From: CBDEGU01 sp965238045
GTDB taxonomy: Bacteria > Acidobacteriota > Terriglobia > Bryobacterales > UBA6623
DNA length: 64,000 nucleotides
Reading direction: 5' to 3'
Assembly: GCA_965238045.1 (NCBI GenBank)
Contig: CBDEGU010000011.1
Span: forward strand, 434,001-498,000
The notes beneath the pieces are model-generated. The model saw nothing but the letters and a program-made list of their open reading frames with translations, made no database searches and had not been told where the DNA came from. This document shows, piece by piece, positions 1 to 9,828 of the stretch. The position numbers and the translations under genes were made by a program. Each line of letters opens with the position of its first letter. Position 1 is the stretch's first letter.

Positions 1-1085
1 AGGCCCAGCGCCGAGGGAATCGTCAATAGGAACACCAAACCAAGCGACTGCGACAGTGTCTCGCGAAACTCCTCGATGCGCCCGGCCGCCGCGCTGCGTG
101 AGATGGATGGAAGCGTCGCCGACGCCACGGCCACGCCGAACAACCCCAGCGGCAATTGCATGAATCGAAACGCGTATCCAAGCCACGACACCGGCCCGTC
201 CATCACGACGCCGGCCGCGTCGGTGATGCCCGAGGCGAAAATACTATTCACCACAACATTCACCTGCACCGCCGCCGTGCCGATGACCGCCGGACCCATC
301 AGCCGCAAGACCTGACGCAAGCCAGGGTCGGAGAGATTGAAATCCACGCGGTAACGAAGTCCGGTCTTGCGCAAACTCGGCCATTGAGCCGCGTATTGCG
401 CCATGCCGCCCAGCAGGGTTCCCATCGCCATTCCGGCAATCGGCTCGAACCCCGCCCGCGGCCCCACATAGAAGCCCAAAAATAGCCCCGCGCTGACCGA
501 CGTGATGTTGAAGAACGCAGAAGCCGCCGCCGGTATTCCGAACTGGCCTTTGGCGTTCAGTACGCCCATGGCCTTCGCCGCCAGCGCAATGAAGAGCAGG
601 AAAGGCATCATTACGCGGGCCAGAAAAATCGTGAGTTCCCGCTTGCCCGCCACCTCGCGGAACCCAGGGAACATCACGTCCACGATCGGTCCGGCGAAGA
701 CCATCCCGGCCACGCATACCACGGCCAGCATCGGCGTGAGCACCGTGGCCAGGCGGTTCGACAATCGGAACGCGTCCGCCTCGCCTTGCGTCGATAGACG
801 CTGCGAAAAGGTCGTCACGAACGCCGCGGAAAGAGCGCCCTCGGCCAGCAGATCCCGTAGCAGGTTCGGAATGCGAAACGCCGCCACGAAGGCGTCGTAA
901 ACCATGCCCGCGCCAAAGTATTTGGCAAAAACGACTTCCCGGACCAAGCCCGTGATCCGGCTAAACAACACCGCCGCGCTCACAACGCCTGCGGAACGGA
1001 CAATGCCCGCGTGAATCGACGAGGCCGTCGGGGCGGGCGGCTGGCTGGCGCCGGCCCGTGGCGACGAGAGATCAGGGGCCGGCAT
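1..1085 (-). CDS. murJ: MurJ/MviN lipid II flippase, N-terminal part (runs off left edge)
   Basis: The complement strand is open from an ATG at 1085 to the window edge (361 codons, no stop), so the C-terminus lies outside. MurJ flips the peptidoglycan precursor lipid II across the inner membrane. The protein starts with a short Ala/Pro/Ser-rich tail and then shows the typical MurJ first helix region (AGVVSAAVLFSRITGLVREV, then FGAGMVYDAFVAAFRIPNLL). Multiple hydrophobic helices follow, then a segment reading ATLPSISRSAAAGRIEEFRE near residue 325, which is diagnostic of the family. The start is the first ATG in frame before the conserved region. The next gene (symporter) is divergent. Family assignment is firm; only the missing 3' end is unknown. 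Confidence 0.9.
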   Translation of the reverse strand, partial: MPAPDLSSPRAGASQPPAPTASSIHAGIVRSAGVVSAAVLFSRITGLVREVVFAKYFGAGMVYDAFVAAFRIPNLLRDLLAEGALSAAFVTTFSQRLSTQGEADAFRLSNRLATVLTPMLAVVCVAGMVFAGPIVDVMFPGFREVAGKRELTIFLARVMMPFLLFIALAAKAMGVLNAKGQFGIPAAASAFFNITSVSAGLFLGFYVGPRAGFEPIAGMAMGTLLGGMAQYAAQWPSLRKTGLRYRVDFNLSDPGLRQVLRLMGPAVIGTAAVQVNVVVNSIFASGITDAAGVVMDGPVSWLGYAFRFMQLPLGLFGVAVASATLPSISRSAAAGRIEEFRETLSQSLGLVFLLTIPSALG

Positions 1086-1278
1086 GGCCGTTAGCTTAAC
1101 ACGCGTCCGGCGCCCGGCCGGCTGCTTGCATCCGCGGTTCCGGCCCGCCGCGCGCGATGCGGAAACGCGATCCGTCCCGCGATGGAGGTGAACCCGCGAT
1201 GTCGTGATATGCTTGTGTGGCTCTGGCGTATTCCGCTCATCTTGTTAGCGGATATTGCCGGCTTGCGGATTTAGCGCC

Positions 1279-2838
1279 ATGCATCTCACCTCGCTTGATC
1301 TCTTCGTCATCGCCGTCTATATGGCCGTGCTGGCGCTGATCGGACTCCATTTTTCGAAGCGCCAGGATTCGAAGGAAGAATACTTCCTGGGAGGCCGCGC
1401 GACGCACTGGCTGCCGGCGGGAGGCAGCATCCTCGCGACCCTGCTCTCGAGCGTCAGCTATCTGAACCTTCCCGGGGAAATGGTGCGCTACGGCGTCGGT
1501 TTTTTCTTGGGGCTGCTGGCCGTTCCCTTGATCGTTCCCTTGCTGAACTACGCCGTGCTGCCGACGCTCAAGCGATTGCCGATCACCAGCGTATACGAGT
1601 ATCTGGAACGCCGGTTCGATGTCCGCACCAGAGTGCTCACCGCCTCGATCTTCATTCTGCGGACGCTGCTTTGGATGGGACTCATCATCTACACGGCAAG
1701 CTTCGCCATGGTCGAAGTTTCGGGTTGGAACATCTATCTGACGATCGTCCTCATCGGTCTGGTCACAACTTTCTACACCAGCGCCGGCGGTTTGCGCACC
1801 GTGATTTGGACCGACAACTTGCAGTTGCTGATTCTTTTCGGCGGGGCCATCGCCATTCCCGTCTATATCGGCTTTTCGCTCGGCCAAGGCCCCGCCGGGT
1901 GGTGGGAGTCGTTCTCGCAAGCCGGACGGACCCAGATTCAGACCTTTAGCTGGGACCCGGCCGTGCGCGTCACCTTGGCCGGAGCGATGGCGTCCCAGTT
2001 CTTTTGGAATCTCTGCACGCAGGCGTCCGACCAGGTGGCCGTACAGCGTCTGCTCAGCACCCCGTCGCTGCGAGACGCCCGGCGCACCCTCTGGACTTTC
2101 GCGGCCGGGAATCTCACGTTATTGTTCCTGCTGGCGATCTGCGGCCTGGCGTTGTTCGCGTTCTACGCGCGAGAGTCGGGCCTGCCGCTCCAGAGTTTTC
2201 AGGAGCAAATCGCTCCCGAGGCCGACAAGCTGATGCCGCGGTTCATCGTGCAGGTGCTGCCGTCAGGGATTTCGGGCTTGCTTGTGGCGGCGCTGCTGGC
2301 GGCCGCGATGTCCAGTCTCAGCTCGGGGATCAATTCCATATCGAGTGTCCTGAGCAGTGACTTCTTTGACCGTTTTGGTCTGTTCCGGTCATCGAAATCC
2401 TCGCTGTGGGCCGAGAAAGCGAGTGGCGTCGTGGCTGGTTTCGGCGGCGTCGCGATGGCCGTCATCACCGCGCTCACGATGTCGAAAACCGATTGGAATC
2501 TGGTGGAGTTGACCGGCCGGCTCAACCACATTTTCGTCGGTCCGATCGGCGTGTTGTTCTTCGCGGGCATCCTGTTTCGGCGGGCGGGCAAGCACTCGGC
2601 TCGTTTGGGATTCCTGGCCGCGACACTGCTGAGCCTCTACATTTGTTTCGGCAAGGAATGGTTCGGCCGCGAGCAGAGCATCTCATTCTTGTGGGTTGTG
2701 CCCGCGACGTTTCTTGTCGGTCTCGCCACCGCGCGCCTCGCTTCCATGTTTTTCACGCCGCCCGGCCCGGAGAAAATCGCCGGACTGACGATGGCCGGTC
2801 CGGCGCCGGCAAAAGGAGAACGCCATGGCGATCATTGA
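1279..2838 (+). CDS. Sodium:solute symporter (SSS family)
   Basis: A 519-aa polytopic membrane protein with about 13 hydrophobic segments. It carries the SSS hallmarks: an N-terminal YFLGGR motif around residue 35, an early LLSSVSYLNLPGE segment, and the YTSAGGLRTVIWTDNLQ signature near residue 165. These transporters use the sodium gradient to import sugars, sialic acids, amino acids or similar solutes. The ATG at 1279 is preferred over an upstream in-frame TTG (1255), because family similarity begins at the leucine-rich first helix; no strong Shine-Dalgarno is visible. Its last 14 bases overlap the start of the sialidase-like gene, so the two are translationally coupled and probably act on the same substrate. 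The substrate cannot be read from the sequence. Confidence 0.88.
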   Translation: MHLTSLDLFVIAVYMAVLALIGLHFSKRQDSKEEYFLGGRATHWLPAGGSILATLLSSVSYLNLPGEMVRYGVGFFLGLLAVPLIVPLLNYAVLPTLKRLPITSVYEYLERRFDVRTRVLTASIFILRTLLWMGLIIYTASFAMVEVSGWNIYLTIVLIGLVTTFYTSAGGLRTVIWTDNLQLLILFGGAIAIPVYIGFSLGQGPAGWWESFSQAGRTQIQTFSWDPAVRVTLAGAMASQFFWNLCTQASDQVAVQRLLSTPSLRDARRTLWTFAAGNLTLLFLLAICGLALFAFYARESGLPLQSFQEQIAPEADKLMPRFIVQVLPSGISGLLVAALLAAAMSSLSSGINSISSVLSSDFFDRFGLFRSSKSSLWAEKASGVVAGFGGVAMAVITALTMSKTDWNLVELTGRLNHIFVGPIGVLFFAGILFRRAGKHSARLGFLAATLLSLYICFGKEWFGREQSISFLWVVPATFLVGLATARLASMFFTPPGPEKIAGLTMAGPAPAKGERHGDH

Positions 2839-3973
2839 GCACTTGGACACTTCGCTTCTCTACCAGAACCCCCGGCCGCATATTCGCAGCCGCCAGGCTT
2901 ACTTTCCCGGCCTCGTGCTGCTGCCCTCGGGCGAACTGCTGGCCGCATTCATGATCGGCGAAGCCTTCGAGGCGGCCAACGCCACCACGTATATTTCCCG
3001 TTCGACCGATCGTGGCGTCACCTGGACTCTCCAAGGTCCGCTCCACGACAAGTCAGCCCTGCCCGTGTCAGCAAGCCCCGTGCCAGCAAGCCCCGTGCCG
3101 ACAAGCGACGTCCTCAAGCCGGCGGCCTTGTCCGGCGGCTCGCTCATCGCGACGGGCTATCGCTTCGAGCGTCATGATCCGGAACAGTCCATCTCCATCC
3201 CGGAAACAGGCGGGATTCTGCCGGGCGACGACATCGTCTCGTTCTCCGCCGACGAAGGCCGCACCTGGACCGAGCCACAGGTGATTCCGCGTAGCCGTCC
3301 CGAGCTGCTCGAGCTTTCCGGTCCCTGTGTGGAATTGAGGTCAGGCGACCTGATCGGGGTGGCGGCGTGTTACAAGATGCCCGACGGGTCGAGTCCTTCG
3401 GGGCAGATTGGCGTCCTGATCTGGAGCACCGACCGGGGCCGCACATGGGACGATCGCACGGTCTTCTTCCGCTCCGCCGCGGGCAATCTCACCCCTTTCG
3501 AGCCGCGCGTTTGCGAGATGCAACCCGGCCGGCTGGCGGCGCTCGTTTGGGCCTACGATCAAGAAAACGACGAGCATCATCCCAATCACATGGTTGTCTC
3601 CCGCGACGACGGGCACACCTGGTCCTCCCCGATTGATACCGGCGTCATGGGGCAGGCATCGAATCTCATCTGGCTGGGAGGCGATCTGCTGGCGACGATT
3701 CATTCGCACCGGGAGGGCGAGATTGGCATCGTGGTTCGGATCGTTGATTTCAAGGATGATCGCTGGAGAGTGCTCGCCGAGCAGACGATCTACGGCCAGG
3801 GCAGTGGCGCCCAGACCCGCGCCGGACAAACGTCTTCGGAAATGTTTGCCTCGCTACGATTCGGGCAGCCTTCGCTGTCGCGCCTGAGCGATACCGAGGC
3901 CCTAGCCGCTCACTGGGCGGTCGAGGACGGCCAGAGCCTGATCCGTTTGCACCGCCTGCGCCTCGAACTCTAG
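2825..3973 (+). CDS. Sialidase-like (BNR/Asp-box) six-bladed propeller protein
   Basis: The 382-aa product has four Asp-box motifs (S-x-D-x-G-x-T-W) at about residues 60-67, 141-148, 200-207 and 258-265, the signature of sialidase-type beta propellers. No signal peptide is visible, so it is probably cytoplasmic. Its start lies inside the 3' end of the symporter gene, with AAAGGAGA just upstream, so coupled transport and catabolism of a sugar acid is plausible. Members of this family in soil Acidobacteria and Planctomycetes are often not true sialidases, so the exact activity is uncertain. Residues 80-95 form a Ser/Pro/Val/Ala repeat (ASPVPASPVP) between propeller strands, encoded by an in-frame tandem duplication. 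Confidence 0.75.
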   Translation: MAIIEHLDTSLLYQNPRPHIRSRQAYFPGLVLLPSGELLAAFMIGEAFEAANATTYISRSTDRGVTWTLQGPLHDKSALPVSASPVPASPVPTSDVLKPAALSGGSLIATGYRFERHDPEQSISIPETGGILPGDDIVSFSADEGRTWTEPQVIPRSRPELLELSGPCVELRSGDLIGVAACYKMPDGSSPSGQIGVLIWSTDRGRTWDDRTVFFRSAAGNLTPFEPRVCEMQPGRLAALVWAYDQENDEHHPNHMVVSRDDGHTWSSPIDTGVMGQASNLIWLGGDLLATIHSHREGEIGIVVRIVDFKDDRWRVLAEQTIYGQGSGAQTRAGQTSSEMFASLRFGQPSLSRLSDTEALAAHWAVEDGQSLIRLHRLRLEL

Positions 3974-4070
3974 ACCAGGCCGATCGCCCGCGACGCAAGC
4001 CCGCATTTCCCATCGGCTTCGGACATCGGGTGCCGCCAGCGGACTGTCAAAGCAATTCAGAAAGTTCCCC

Positions 4071-6308
4071 ATGGCCGCAAATGAGAAATGCGGGCTGGCT
4101 ATTAACTATAATGTGCCTGACATGGCATGGGGCTCAAAGAACGGTCTGACCGGCGAGAATCGTAAGGGTGGCTTCCGCTTCCAGTATTTTGGCAGCACGC
4201 TTCAGCTCAAGATCGAGAACGCCGCGGACCTGCGTCGTATCGGCGAACTAGATGAAGCCCACTGGGTCGCCACGGGCGCTCCGATCGCGGCCATCAACGC
4301 TGACCCCGTCTTTCTCGATCTTGTGGACACCGACCATGACGGGCGCATAGGATGTTCCGAGCTTCGCCAAGCGATTTCCTGGCTTTTGGAACACGTCGAA
4401 GACTACGCCGGCGCCGACGCCGGCAGCACCGCCCTGGTGTTGGCCGCGATTCGTCATCAGAGCGACGAGGGCCGGCGCATCGTCGAGACCGCGATCAAGA
4501 TCCTGAAGCGTCTCGACTCCACCGAAAAATCCCAGATCACCCTCGATCAGGTGAGGCGGACTAAGCAGGAGGAGGAGGGCCGGGCGGTCAGCGAGGCGGG
4601 GATTGTCTTGCCCGAGGCCGCACAGGGTGACGCCGCCGCTACGCTCCGCCAGTTTCTGAGCGACATCCTCGCCACTGTCGGCGGCGACTCACATCCCAGT
4701 GGTTCCAAAGGAGTAAGCCGCAAGTACCTGGATGAATTTCTAACCGAGACCGAGTCGTTCCTCTGCTGGCTGGCAAAAACCGGGCGGGTGGATGGGGAAC
4801 CCGTCTCCCCCGTCATGCCTTTGGGTGAGACAACCTCCTCCGCCTACTCCCTGTTTTCCTCCCTGCGGAACAAGATGGATGCCTATTTCGTACTCTGCCA
4901 GAGCCTCCTCCTGGATCGCCGTGTCGGCGAGCAGATGCAGGCGGGCAGCTCACATCTCGAGACAGTCGATTTTGCCGATCCTTCCGCCGTCCAATCCCTG
5001 CTGGTCAAATCTCCTCTGGCTCCCCCTCGGCCAGACGGCGTGCTGGATTTCGGCAGCCGCATCAATCCCCATTACGCCCCGCGGCTCGAGGATCTTCGAA
5101 AGGAGATTCTCTTGCCACTGCTCGAAGGCGCGGCCGAGAAGCAACTGACTATAGAGCAGTGGGGCCGCGTAAAGGAGTGCTTTAGCCCGCATGAAAACTG
5201 GATCGCCTCGAAACCGGCTTGCCGGGTCGAGGGCCTGGGCGCTGAAAGACTGCGGGAGTATCTCAACGACTCCCAATTGCTTCGGGCCGCTCGTGAACTC
5301 ATGGATCAGAGCAAGACGACCGCCTTCGTTCTCGATAATGTCCGCCTCCTGGAGAAGGTCATCCTTTACCAGGCCTATATGCTGTCGTTCGCCAACAACT
5401 TTGTGAGCTTTCCCGACCTCTACAACCCGAAAAAACGGGCCCTTTTTGAGATGGGGACGCTCATCATGGACGGCCGTCACTTCAACCTCAGCATCCGGGT
5501 GCACAACCGTTCTCAGCACGCCAACATCGCCCGCGCGAGCAACATGTTAGTGCTCTATGTGGAGGTGGGATCGAAAGAGAAGGGAAAGCTCTACGAGGTT
5601 GCCGTTCCGGTGACCTCCGGCAGCAGGGGAATCTTGTATGCAGGCAAGAGAGGCGTTTTCCACGAGGTGGACGGCCGGGAAATGGATGCCTTCGTGGTCG
5701 AGATCGTCGAGAATCCCATCAGTTTATGGGAAGCCGTCATGGCGCCCTTCCAGCGCTTAGCTCGAGCGGTTACGGGCAAGATCGAGAAGATCACGGGCGC
5801 CGCGGAAGAAAAGCTCGACGCCGCGGGCTCGGAAGCTGTTCTTGGCGTCCAATCCGCCTTCGCGAAGAACGAGCCGGCCCCACAAGTCCCAGCGGCTCCT
5901 TCCGGCCAAGTCATGGGCGGGCTGCTGGCCGGAGGAGGCATTGCTCTAGCCGCGCTCGGGTCCTCGGCCGCATTCGTTGTCAAGACCTTCGCCAGCCTTA
6001 CTTGGCAATCCACCCTCGCCGGCATCCTGGCGGCGGTGGCGGCCGTCGCGGTCCCTGCCTCCCTTGTTGCTCATCTGAAGCTTCGCCGGCGGGACCTAAG
6101 CGCTATCCTCGAGGCCTCCGGGTGGGCCATCAATGCGCGCATGCGATTGACCCGCAGCCAGGCGGATTCCTTTACTTGCGTGCCAGGATACCCGAACGGC
6201 GCAAAGGGCATCCGGGGCCGCTCCTGGTGGGTGTGGGCGTTGCTGGCGGCGGCAATGGCGGGCGCGGTCGCCCTCATGGTTGTGCTCGGCAGATCTAATT
6301 CCCACTGA
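4071..6308 (+). CDS. Unrecognised 745-aa protein with an EF-hand and C-terminal membrane segments
   Basis: I do not recognise this family. A canonical EF-hand loop lies at residues 86-97 (D86, D88, D90, G91, I93, E97), so calcium binding is likely in the N-terminal part. The middle is mostly alpha-helical and soluble. Two hydrophobic stretches near residues 615-665 and one at the extreme C-terminus (about 720-740) suggest membrane anchoring. A second in-frame ATG at 4122 begins MAWGSKNGLTG and is an equally plausible start. A TATAAT hexamer sits just before it (4108-4113), but no matching -35 is seen. It stands alone between the sialidase and a degraded region, all on the same strand. Confidence 0.7.
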   Translation: MAANEKCGLAINYNVPDMAWGSKNGLTGENRKGGFRFQYFGSTLQLKIENAADLRRIGELDEAHWVATGAPIAAINADPVFLDLVDTDHDGRIGCSELRQAISWLLEHVEDYAGADAGSTALVLAAIRHQSDEGRRIVETAIKILKRLDSTEKSQITLDQVRRTKQEEEGRAVSEAGIVLPEAAQGDAAATLRQFLSDILATVGGDSHPSGSKGVSRKYLDEFLTETESFLCWLAKTGRVDGEPVSPVMPLGETTSSAYSLFSSLRNKMDAYFVLCQSLLLDRRVGEQMQAGSSHLETVDFADPSAVQSLLVKSPLAPPRPDGVLDFGSRINPHYAPRLEDLRKEILLPLLEGAAEKQLTIEQWGRVKECFSPHENWIASKPACRVEGLGAERLREYLNDSQLLRAARELMDQSKTTAFVLDNVRLLEKVILYQAYMLSFANNFVSFPDLYNPKKRALFEMGTLIMDGRHFNLSIRVHNRSQHANIARASNMLVLYVEVGSKEKGKLYEVAVPVTSGSRGILYAGKRGVFHEVDGREMDAFVVEIVENPISLWEAVMAPFQRLARAVTGKIEKITGAAEEKLDAAGSEAVLGVQSAFAKNEPAPQVPAAPSGQVMGGLLAGGGIALAALGSSAAFVVKTFASLTWQSTLAGILAAVAAVAVPASLVAHLKLRRRDLSAILEASGWAINARMRLTRSQADSFTCVPGYPNGAKGIRGRSWWVWALLAAAMAGAVALMVVLGRSNSH

Positions 6309-6321
6309 GAAAGAAATTCGA

Positions 6322-6695
6322 GCGCGGAAGTACGAAACAGGCACGAACCGCAGTTCAGCAGGAGTTCGGTACCAACTGGCTTACTACTTGGACGTTGAGC
6401 CATCCTATGTTTTCGAGGTAAGACCCACCGCCTGGGCGCCACCCGGAGGGGCGCGGTCTTCAACTACCGTCATGGCCTCGACGCCACCGGAACCCTTTCC
6501 CTTCCCGGCGACACCGACACATCCTCCATCACCGGAATTCCCAGCGTTTTCTACCGGGGAGGTATCGAGATTCTCGGTGGCCCCATCGTCTGGTACTTTG
6601 AGGCAAGCCCGCATGTCAGCATCGTCAGCCCCGAAACGGGCGTTCCGAAGCGTCACTTCCTCATCGCCGCCGGCGTGCGTTTGGAAGTGCCCTAA
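6322..6695 (+). pseudogene. C-terminal remnant of a beta-barrel-like surface protein, frameshifted
   Basis: Two frames read sensibly in turn. The first gives YETGTNRSSAGVRYQLAYYL followed by a DVEPSYVFE segment. After about 6415 the +1-shifted frame continues as THRLGATRRGAVFNYRHG, then a Gly/Tyr-rich stretch ending in HFLIAAGVRLEVP and a TAA at 6693. The alternating aromatic/polar pattern and the C-terminal strand resemble the last strands of an outer-membrane barrel. There is no start codon or 5' part, so this looks like a decayed 3' fragment. Calling it one gene with a single indel near 6415 is an inference. Confidence 0.4.
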
Positions 6696-6741
6696 GTAAG
6701 GGCTCACCGGCCCGCGTCGTTCCAAGGGCAGGTGAGCTGTC

Positions 6742-7746
6742 CTACAGCGAGGCGCAACCAACCACGTTGTCGACCGATGCGTACAGCAAGTCACCGCCGG
6801 TCACGGTCACACCAGTTACACAGAAGGTGAAGTTCGCCTTGCCCTTGACGTCGCCAGCCGTATCTATCCTGGCCGATCCAGTGCCGTCGGTCCCAGCACT
6901 CTGAGTCTCATTGAATGCACCGGTGAACGTGCCCTCGACGGTAACGGAACCAACGCTGTTCCCCAAGTTATCAACGATGACCACAACCGCCCGACCCCGC
7001 TTGCGCCCTTGGCCGATGCCGAACGTAGAAGCAACGATCGAATCCACGTGCACGCTCGTCGCTGATACCGGCAAATCCGGGGTGGCTGAAGCCTCGGCGC
7101 TTGCATCGCTTTCGTTGCTATTGGCGTCGACCGCTGTTACGACGTAGAAATAGGTTGTCTCATTGATAACGGTGTTGTCTTGGAAGTCGCTTACTCCGGC
7201 CAGCGTTGTGCCGATCAAAGCGTACCCCGAGCCACTCGTGGTGGAGCGATAGACACGGTACTCGTCCAGGTCCGACTCCGTGTTGTCCGCCCAGTCCAGG
7301 CTCACGCTGCCGTCCCCTCCGGTAGCGGTCAGCCCCGTCGGCGCGGATGGCGGAAAGACGTCCCCTCCTCCGGTCGCGGTTATCACCACCATCGAGTCGA
7401 CGAAGAGGGTATCAAGCTGCACGGTCCCCCGGGTGCTATCTGTATCCTGCACTCGGATATAGAGCGTACCTGCCACATCCTCCGGAAACACGTACATCTG
7501 CTCCGTATCGTCATCCGCTGTCTTGGTGACGGTCAACATGTCAGTGAACGTCGAGTTGTCCTTCGAGTAAGCGAACACGAAGTCATCACCTTCCGAGTTC
7601 GCCGTATGATACGCATCGACTTTGAAGACATAGCTGGATCCCACGGCCACATTGAACAGCCAGGTGTGGTCGAGTCGGCTGCGCGAGTTCGAGGGATTCC
7701 CGCCTTGCTGCTCTTCCGTCAGTTCCTCATACGCATCGTCCTGCAC
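6742..7746 (-). CDS. FN3-containing C-terminal region (segment 3 of interrupted metalloprotease gene)
   Basis: A 334-codon open segment after the in-frame TGA; the nominal GTG start at 7746 is unlikely to be a real initiation site because 12 sense codons precede it in frame. The first about 110 residues resemble a beta-sandwich (LDHTWLFNVAVGSSYVFKVD). Residues 130-225 form a fibronectin type III domain (PPSAPTGLTATGGDGSVSLD, DLDEYRVYRSTTSGSGY). The C-terminal part is Ig-like and contains paired cysteines. As the tail of a secreted protease it would mediate substrate or surface binding. No signal peptide is present, so it is not an independent secreted protein. Confidence 0.5.
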   Translation of the reverse strand: MQDDAYEELTEEQQGGNPSNSRSRLDHTWLFNVAVGSSYVFKVDAYHTANSEGDDFVFAYSKDNSTFTDMLTVTKTADDDTEQMYVFPEDVAGTLYIRVQDTDSTRGTVQLDTLFVDSMVVITATGGGDVFPPSAPTGLTATGGDGSVSLDWADNTESDLDEYRVYRSTTSGSGYALIGTTLAGVSDFQDNTVINETTYFYVVTAVDANSNESDASAEASATPDLPVSATSVHVDSIVASTFGIGQGRKRGRAVVVIVDNLGNSVGSVTVEGTFTGAFNETQSAGTDGTGSARIDTAGDVKGKANFTFCVTGVTVTGGDLLYASVDNVVGCASL

Positions 7747-7782
7747 GTCCGTGCTCGTATACGAGCCGCTGCTGATTGTCCC

Positions 7783-9717
7783 TCAAGCTGTCGCAAAATC
7801 TGCGTCGGCCATGTTGAGGACCATCGTCACCGGCGCTGTATTGACCGTCACGCTGATCACGTCGCTGCCCGGAAGCCCGCCCGTGTCCGTCACCGACGCC
7901 GTGATCGTGTGGGTGCCCACGCTGAGTGTGGACGTCGAAAAACTGCCGCCGGAACCGATGCTGCCGTCCAGATGGGAAGTCCAAGTCAGACTCGCAGTGA
8001 TAATCCCGTCCTCGGTGTCGTTCGCCGTGCCCGTGAAGGTGATCGAGGCGCCCACGGTGAACGTCGATCCGTCCGCCGGCGCGGTGATCATGACCGTCGG
8101 TGCGGTGTTCGGACCGGCGTTGACTGTCACATTTGCGCCCAGCATGTCGTTGGAAGCATTGTCGTCGGGGAAGTTATGGTCGGCCGTAAGAGTGTGAAGG
8201 CCCCCCGTCGCTCCCGTGCTGTCCCAAGTGAACAGCAACTGCGTCGACACCCCGATCGCCAAACCACCAACGATTACTTGGGGGTTGCCTGTTACGCTCC
8301 CACCATTTGCGTCCCGCGTCAGGGTCACAGCGATATTGCTCGTAACATTCTGGTTACCGACATTCTCAACGGTCACTGTCACCGGTGTGCTGTCGCCCTC
8401 GTTCACGGAAGCCGGTGCATCCACAGCCGTGATAGCAATGTCCGTCACGGGGTTTACCGTGAAGTTAAGGCGGACGTTATCAAGCTGGAAGAAGGCAAAG
8501 CCCGTTCCCGGTTCGGGAACGTTCCAGACAAACATCAGGCGGATGTCCTGCCCCGCGAACGCGCTCAGGTCAGCAATGCCGTCCGGGTATGGCCCTCCCA
8601 CGCCAGTGGGGTTGTCAGTATCCTCTTCAAAGCCGGTCCCGGACTCCGACTCCGGTTCTCCGCCGGCTGTCGCGAACAGAATCGTCTCCGCATGGAGGAC
8701 TCCACCTCCACCGGCCGGCTGGATCTCGACGCCGAAGGTGCGGGCCTGCGTCGCACCAAACCGATACAACTCCCAGGCGGCTCGATAGTCGAACTCCAAG
8801 GTGGTGGTTCCCGCGGGCAGCGTCAGGTCTTGGTACAGTTCCCGGCGGTTGACAAACGTGTCGCTGACCGTCCCTTGGTCGTCCCCATTGAAATCGTGCA
8901 CGGCCGCCCACGAACCGTCCGTCGGATCGCTGTTAAAGTAATCGAGAATCCAAGCCCCGGCAATGAAGGCCGACGCCGGGTACTCGATCCCCGCGCCAAC
9001 AACCGTCAGCGGCAACTGGGGGTTCGATGCCCGGCTCAGTTCCTTAATGTTCCAACCATGGAAACTGCCCCCGTTGTCCTCAAAGCTCCCGTTAACAATC
9101 GGATTGAGTGGGTCGGAAGAAACCACGACTTGTGGCGGCGTGGCGAGAGCATTGTTGGACTCGTCATCTTCGGCAATGACGTTTTGGATATCCGCCAACG
9201 CGCCCACGAAATAAGTGCCGGGCGCCACGGCGGGCACATCAATCGTTCCGTCACAAGTATCATTAGCGCCGACTCCCAAACCGCCGATCGAACAACTGAA
9301 TCCCGAGAAGGCATCGTCGGTGTTGATCGTGGCATCGGCCGAGAAGTAGAAACCCACCTCGAACGGTCCAGCCGCTGCCGTTCCCGTGTTCGTAAAGCCC
9401 GACGTGACCGCGATCTGTCCACCCAGTGTGGCCGTCTCCGGAGCCGTCGACGCCGTCACCTCAATGTCAACATCCGAGGCCGCAAGCGGGATCCAGCAGC
9501 CGAGAATACCCACCGTCCCCAGGTCTACCGTGTCACCGTCTGCAATGGACGCAACCGTAGCGAGGTTGTCAAACTCCTGCGTCAGCGCGTTCGGCTCCAT
9601 CGCGTTGGAGTTGATCGTCGTGTTGCTGTACCGGAACGCTGAGTAGAGCCCGGCCGACGAGGTCCCGTTGTCTTCCAGCGTGCGCGCGTAGATCGTGTAG
9701 GGGCCTCCGGGCGGCAC
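7783..9717 (-). CDS. CARDB/PKD-like adhesive region (segment 2 of interrupted metalloprotease gene)
   Basis: This 644-codon open segment sits in the same frame as the protease upstream; the GTG at 9717 is simply the first possible start after the TAG, and a further 37 codons upstream are open and protein-like. The sequence is rich in Thr, Val, Asp and Gly. It holds two CARDB-type repeats (for example VTVENVGNQNVTSNIAVTLT near residue 450), a carbohydrate-binding/jellyroll-like segment (NPIVNGSFEDNGGSFHGW), and an Ig/PKD-like domain near the end (ITAPADGSTFTVGASITFTG). It has no signal peptide of its own, which argues against independent expression. It ends at a TGA. Confidence 0.55.
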   Translation of the reverse strand: MPPGGPYTIYARTLEDNGTSSAGLYSAFRYSNTTINSNAMEPNALTQEFDNLATVASIADGDTVDLGTVGILGCWIPLAASDVDIEVTASTAPETATLGGQIAVTSGFTNTGTAAAGPFEVGFYFSADATINTDDAFSGFSCSIGGLGVGANDTCDGTIDVPAVAPGTYFVGALADIQNVIAEDDESNNALATPPQVVVSSDPLNPIVNGSFEDNGGSFHGWNIKELSRASNPQLPLTVVGAGIEYPASAFIAGAWILDYFNSDPTDGSWAAVHDFNGDDQGTVSDTFVNRRELYQDLTLPAGTTTLEFDYRAAWELYRFGATQARTFGVEIQPAGGGGVLHAETILFATAGGEPESESGTGFEEDTDNPTGVGGPYPDGIADLSAFAGQDIRLMFVWNVPEPGTGFAFFQLDNVRLNFTVNPVTDIAITAVDAPASVNEGDSTPVTVTVENVGNQNVTSNIAVTLTRDANGGSVTGNPQVIVGGLAIGVSTQLLFTWDSTGATGGLHTLTADHNFPDDNASNDMLGANVTVNAGPNTAPTVMITAPADGSTFTVGASITFTGTANDTEDGIITASLTWTSHLDGSIGSGGSFSTSTLSVGTHTITASVTDTGGLPGSDVISVTVNTAPVTMVLNMADADFATA

Positions 9718-9828
9718 GTTCAGCTTGACCGAGCCGTTGTAAGGGTCGCCGAGTGGGTCTCGGAACTGCGATCCGCTGAAGGTCTCGACGCGGTTCGCGC
9801 CATCGATCCCCCCGGCAGTCTCATATGC

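Noticed and set aside
4108..4113. TATAAT as a promoter -10 for the EF-hand gene
   Set aside because: No -35 hexamer at the right distance and it lies inside the longer possible coding region; kept only as a remark.
7180..9642. 820-codon open frame on the plus strand
   Set aside because: It lies antisense to the protease/CARDB gene, is very Arg/His-rich and has no domain pattern; it is a codon-bias shadow.
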